Shown here piece after piece: positions 62,013 to 64,000 of a stretch of 64,000 nt of DNA. The notes under the pieces are model-generated. The model was not told where the DNA came from and made no database searches. It was given only the letters and a program-made list of their open reading frames with translations. The number at the start of each line of letters is the position of its first letter. Positions within the stretch are counted from its first letter, which is position 1. Both the position numbers and the translations under genes were made by a program. Origin of the DNA: Roseofilum reptotaenium CS-1145 (GTDB taxonomy: Bacteria; Cyanobacteriota; Cyanobacteriia; Cyanobacteriales; Desertifilaceae); contig NZ_JAQMUE010000068.1 in NCBI RefSeq assembly GCF_028330985.1, positions 1 to 64,000 on the forward strand. Direction: 5' to 3'.

Positions 62013-62244
62013 TTGTGTCAATTCTTGCCCATCATAAATCAAGTTTTTGGTTCATAGGGGCGGGTTCATCCCGAAGTCTAGTGGATTGTTTCATCTAAAA
62101 TAGTGCATTAGCTGCAATTTGTTGTAGGGCTTTAGCCCTAAAATGTTCAGAGCGCTAAAGCGCAACAACGGAGGAAATATAATGAATCAAATTAGATGAA
62201 ACAGTCCACTAGAATGCGATCGCACCTCTCCACTTCAAATCCAT
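62013..62244. other. Intergenic region with dispersed hairpin
   Basis: 232 bp without a gene. Besides the hairpin at 62118-62169, two copies of the phrase AGTGGATTGTTTCATCTAA appear in opposite orientation at about 62080-62097 and 62192-62212, framing the hairpin. This gives the whole segment an inverted-repeat, MITE-like outline. Confidence 0.6.
62118..62169. repeat. Hairpin element related to 9734-9782
   Basis: TTTGTTGTAGGGCTTTAGCCCT, loop AAAATGTTCAG, AGCGCTAAAGCGCAACAAC. The right arm is the same as at 9764-9782; the left arm has GGG/CCC in place of CGC/GCG, leaving mismatches. The loop differs by one base from that at 9753-9763. Confidence 0.8.
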
Positions 62245-62643
62245 TTAATAATGTTGTTGGACTAAACTGGGATTGAGTTTAGCTAAATTAGATACGAGAT
62301 GACCGGGAATCATATGAGGGGGTGGTGGGAGAATTAAACCACACCACTGAGCTACGTCTACAGATAGGGTAATGCAATCAGGGCCTTTACCAATGCAGTA
62401 GATTAAGCCTCGGTATTTACTGGAAATCTGGTCGATCGCTTGCTCTAAGTCGGAGTCATAAATTTCAAATTTGACTAAGTGTTTGATGTAGCGAGTTCTA
62501 TTGGAGCGATCGATATACCCAGGATACAGGGGGAATTTAGGGATTTTAGGTTTAAAGGCATACCATTCCGATCTACTGTTGTACTCAAACCAACATACAG
62601 AATGAGGAAAACCGGTTTCGCTAATGATGGTGAGATATCCCAT
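62245..62643 (-). CDS. Hypothetical protein
   Basis: 132 residues from ATG 62643, supported by GAGGTCGTT just upstream; a frame to 62664 adds 7 residues. MGYLTIISETGFPHSVCWFE, FKPKIPKFPLYPGYIDRSNRT, LVKFEIYDSDLEQAIDQISS and ITLSVDVAQWCGLILPPPPH. Globular alpha/beta, no signal or membrane helix. Not recognised. It is a lone gene between repeats and toxin remnants. Confidence 0.65.
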   Translation of the reverse strand: MGYLTIISETGFPHSVCWFEYNSRSEWYAFKPKIPKFPLYPGYIDRSNRTRYIKHLVKFEIYDSDLEQAIDQISSKYRGLIYCIGKGPDCITLSVDVAQWCGLILPPPPHMIPGHLVSNLAKLNPSLVQQHY

Positions 62644-62776
62644 AACGACCTCATCGATCGCCAACCTACAAGCACGATTAGGTTGATTATAGCCTTACTG
62701 GAGGAGGAAAGGGGGCGATCGCCGATTTTTGCTAGACATGGAATATTATTGAGTTTTGTCTGTTGTCTCAATTTTA

Positions 62777-63226
62777 TCAGTTTGCCAACCAGGATTCTAA
62801 GGGTAGTGCTTTCACTGCTTGCATCCGTTGAAAATCCCTGTCTTCTGAAACAAGGGTTAATCCGTTGCGTAAGGCGATCGCCACAATCCACAAGTCATTT
62901 TCGCCAATTCCCAAGTTTTCGATCCTGATTTTTCTACGCTTATTTCTCTCTTTAGGGCCAAAATACTCTAAAATTTCTGCCTTAAACTCAGCATAAATAT
63001 TGGCAGTCACTTCATCAATGCGATAAATGCGAATATCTTCGAGAAACAGGTTTATCTGCGCCAGATTTCTAGCTTTTTGTTCCGACTTATAGGCCATGTA
63101 GAGCAATTCACCCTGAACGATGACACAGGTGGCAACTTATGATTCCCCCACCTCAATAATGCGGTTGATTACGGCCCTATCTCCCTGAATAATGCGGCTA
63201 CAATGATTGGTGTCGAGTAGATACAT
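62777..63226 (-). pseudogene. VapC-type PIN toxin, nonsense mutant
   Basis: The frame from ATG 63226 reads [20 protein letters not shown], then a TAA at codon 30 (63137-63139) after NRIIEVGES. It continues VATCVIVQGELLYMAYKSEQ, NLGIGENDLWIVAIALRNGL and TLVSEDRDF. The first Asp (LLDTN) and the later NDLWIVA and SEDRDF residues are all intact, so only the stop breaks it (likely CAA or CAG to TAA/TAG type). An internal start at 63106 would lack the first catalytic Asp. Its antitoxin is still intact. Confidence 0.88.
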
Positions 63227-63228
63227 GA

Positions 63229-63480
63229 TTAAAATTCTAGAGGGCTGCGGGTTTCGTACACGCTCTCTAAGCACTCTTCCAAGTCATTACCGGCCCAGGT
63301 TCCTGCATGTCTTAATAAGGAATGGCCGGAAGCTGGACGAAATGAGGAGGGTTTTTCTGAAGATGGGGTTTGAGGTGGATGGGAAAGTACCGTCACGTGC
63401 ACGCTACATCCAGCGAGTTGGGCTGAATGGGCCATAATTTCTTCCCAAGTTCCTTCTATTTCTATGGGTTGTTGTGTCAT
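63229..63480 (-). CDS. Antitoxin of the broken VapC pair
   Basis: 83 residues: [33 protein letters not shown] and a C-terminal [20 protein letters not shown] that resembles the toxin-wrapping tail ('..GTWAGDDLEE...V') of cyanobacterial VapB-like antitoxins. It ends 2 bp before the vapC start, the typical operon spacing. An orphan antitoxin may protect against related incoming toxins (inference). Confidence 0.82.
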   Translation of the reverse strand: MTQQPIEIEGTWEEIMAHSAQLAGCSVHVTVLSHPPQTPSSEKPSSFRPASGHSLLRHAGTWAGNDLEECLESVYETRSPLEF

Positions 63481-63586
63481 CGATCGCTAACCTGCAAGTA
63501 CGATTAGCTTGATTATAGCTTTATTGGAGGAGGACTTCTGGAAGTTATAATATCTATGGTCTGCCAATATTGTAGGAGAGAAGGTT

Positions 63587-63895
63587 ATGACCCAAGTTTT
63601 TCAAGCACAAGATGTTGCAATCGGTCGAATTTCTGCGATCGTCGATCGCCTATTTCAAGAAAACGAGAAGTTCAGAGAGCGATTAGAAAAAGATGAAGTG
63701 ATGAGCATCTTTTCTAACCTATTGGCACAAGTGGATACCCAGGAGCTTTGTTCTGTGGATGAGTCGGAATTGACAGAGCGAGTCGAACGGATAATGGTGA
63801 CAGAGGCTGTTGCGGGAACGTTGAACGACCTAACGCCAGAACAGATGGCTATTTTTGATGCCGCAGTGGAAGGTCATTCAACAATTAATAATTAA
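63587..63895 (+). CDS. Hypothetical acidic protein upstream of PIN remnant
   Basis: 102 residues, helical and acidic: VAIGRISAIVDRLFQENEKF, LEKDEVMSIFSNLLAQVDTQ and LTERVERIMVTEAVAGTLND, ending TPEQMAIFDAAVEGHS. A strong AGGAGAGAAGG precedes the ATG. The pattern is that of antitoxin-like cyanobacterial proteins encoded just before PIN toxins, and a PIN fragment does follow. Confidence 0.7.
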   Translation: MTQVFQAQDVAIGRISAIVDRLFQENEKFRERLEKDEVMSIFSNLLAQVDTQELCSVDESELTERVERIMVTEAVAGTLNDLTPEQMAIFDAAVEGHSTINN

Positions 63896-63904
63896 TAATT
63901 TATT

Positions 63905-64000
63905 ATATCGTTGGCGATCTGGCAATTTTCGAGAGAGCCGCACAAATTCATGCCAACTTAAAACGGAAAGGAGAGCCAATGGAAGATGCAGATATTTTAA
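63905..64000 (+). pseudogene. PIN-domain toxin fragment at window edge
   Basis: In one frame the last 95 bp encode IVGDLAIFERAAQIHANLKR followed by KGEPMEDADIL, the second half of a VapC ('A.IYA.LR..G.PI.DADILIAA'). No start codon or first Asp motif precedes it. The 5' half has been lost, unless the gene is elsewhere interrupted; the 3' end lies outside the window. Confidence 0.7.

Noticed and set aside
1-64000. CRISPR arrays and tRNA genes
   Set aside because: I looked for regularly spaced repeats and cloverleaf-like stretches and saw none; the tandem repeats found are STRR heptamers or octamers without spacers.

Overview
The window looks like chromosomal DNA of a filamentous cyanobacterium of the Oscillatoriales type. 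The evidence is the very frequent HIP1 octamer GCGATCGC, the heptamer/octamer tandem repeats (STRR), the XisH/XisI and repeated Uma2 genes, and housekeeping proteins (FtsH, GyrA, ClpB, MnmG, GlyQ, site-2 protease) of cyanobacterial character. I cannot fix the genus from sequence alone. No rRNA, tRNA or CRISPR array was recognised.

Layout. 0-9 kb: an IS4-type transposase remnant, ftsH, a degenerate metallo-beta-lactamase protein, an M50 site-2 protease, a broken nucleotidyltransferase, and a signalling operon (PhnD-like lipoprotein, haem-motif SpoIIE phosphatase, STAS protein). 9-26 kb: DUF938 methyltransferase, lnt, a VapBC-type pair, gyrA, rplU-rpmA, DUF1848, an anchored methyltransferase-like protein, a PAS histidine kinase and mnmG. 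26-33.5 kb is accessory: a PIN/antitoxin module bracketed by 105-bp direct repeats, an 1116-residue GHKL-ATPase/DUF3883 protein that resembles anti-phage effectors, a collapsed DUF433/DUF5615 pair, and tandem Uma2 genes. 33.9-39.9 kb: malic enzyme, an overlapping XisH-XisI-Uma2 operon, moaA and a lipoprotein agmatine deiminase.

39.9-47.2 kb is a cyanobactin (RiPP) cluster, all on the minus strand. In transcription order it holds precursor E2, PatF-type prenyltransferase (frameshifted), PatA-type protease, a DUF29 gene, precursor E1, PatB-like, PatC-like and PatG-type macrocyclase. Both precursors are shorter than the supplied reading frames would reveal or are hidden behind a wrong start. They share 27 of their first 29 residues and each has its own TTGACA promoter, but their cores are unlike. 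No heterocyclase was found. The expected chemistry is leader removal by PatA, prenylation of Tyr/Trp by PatF, and head-to-tail closure by PatG.

48-54 kb is housekeeping (clpB, glyQ, an alpha/beta hydrolase, a TerB-like protein). 54.4-59.6 kb is a tight five-gene minus-strand operon: a DpgA-type type III polyketide synthase, DpgB- and DpgD-type crotonases, an acylating aldehyde dehydrogenase and an O-methyltransferase. The DpgC dioxygenase that normally follows is absent, so the operon probably turns 3,5-dihydroxyphenylacetyl-CoA into an O-methylated phenolic aldehyde or a derivative. 59.6-64 kb: rsmD, a secreted-type hypothetical protein, an RsmB-type rRNA methyltransferase, and decaying toxin-antitoxin genes to the window edge.

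The cyanobactin cluster, the DpgC-less Dpg operon, and the GHKL-DUF3883 gene with its repeat-bracketed toxin module are the parts most worth a second look.
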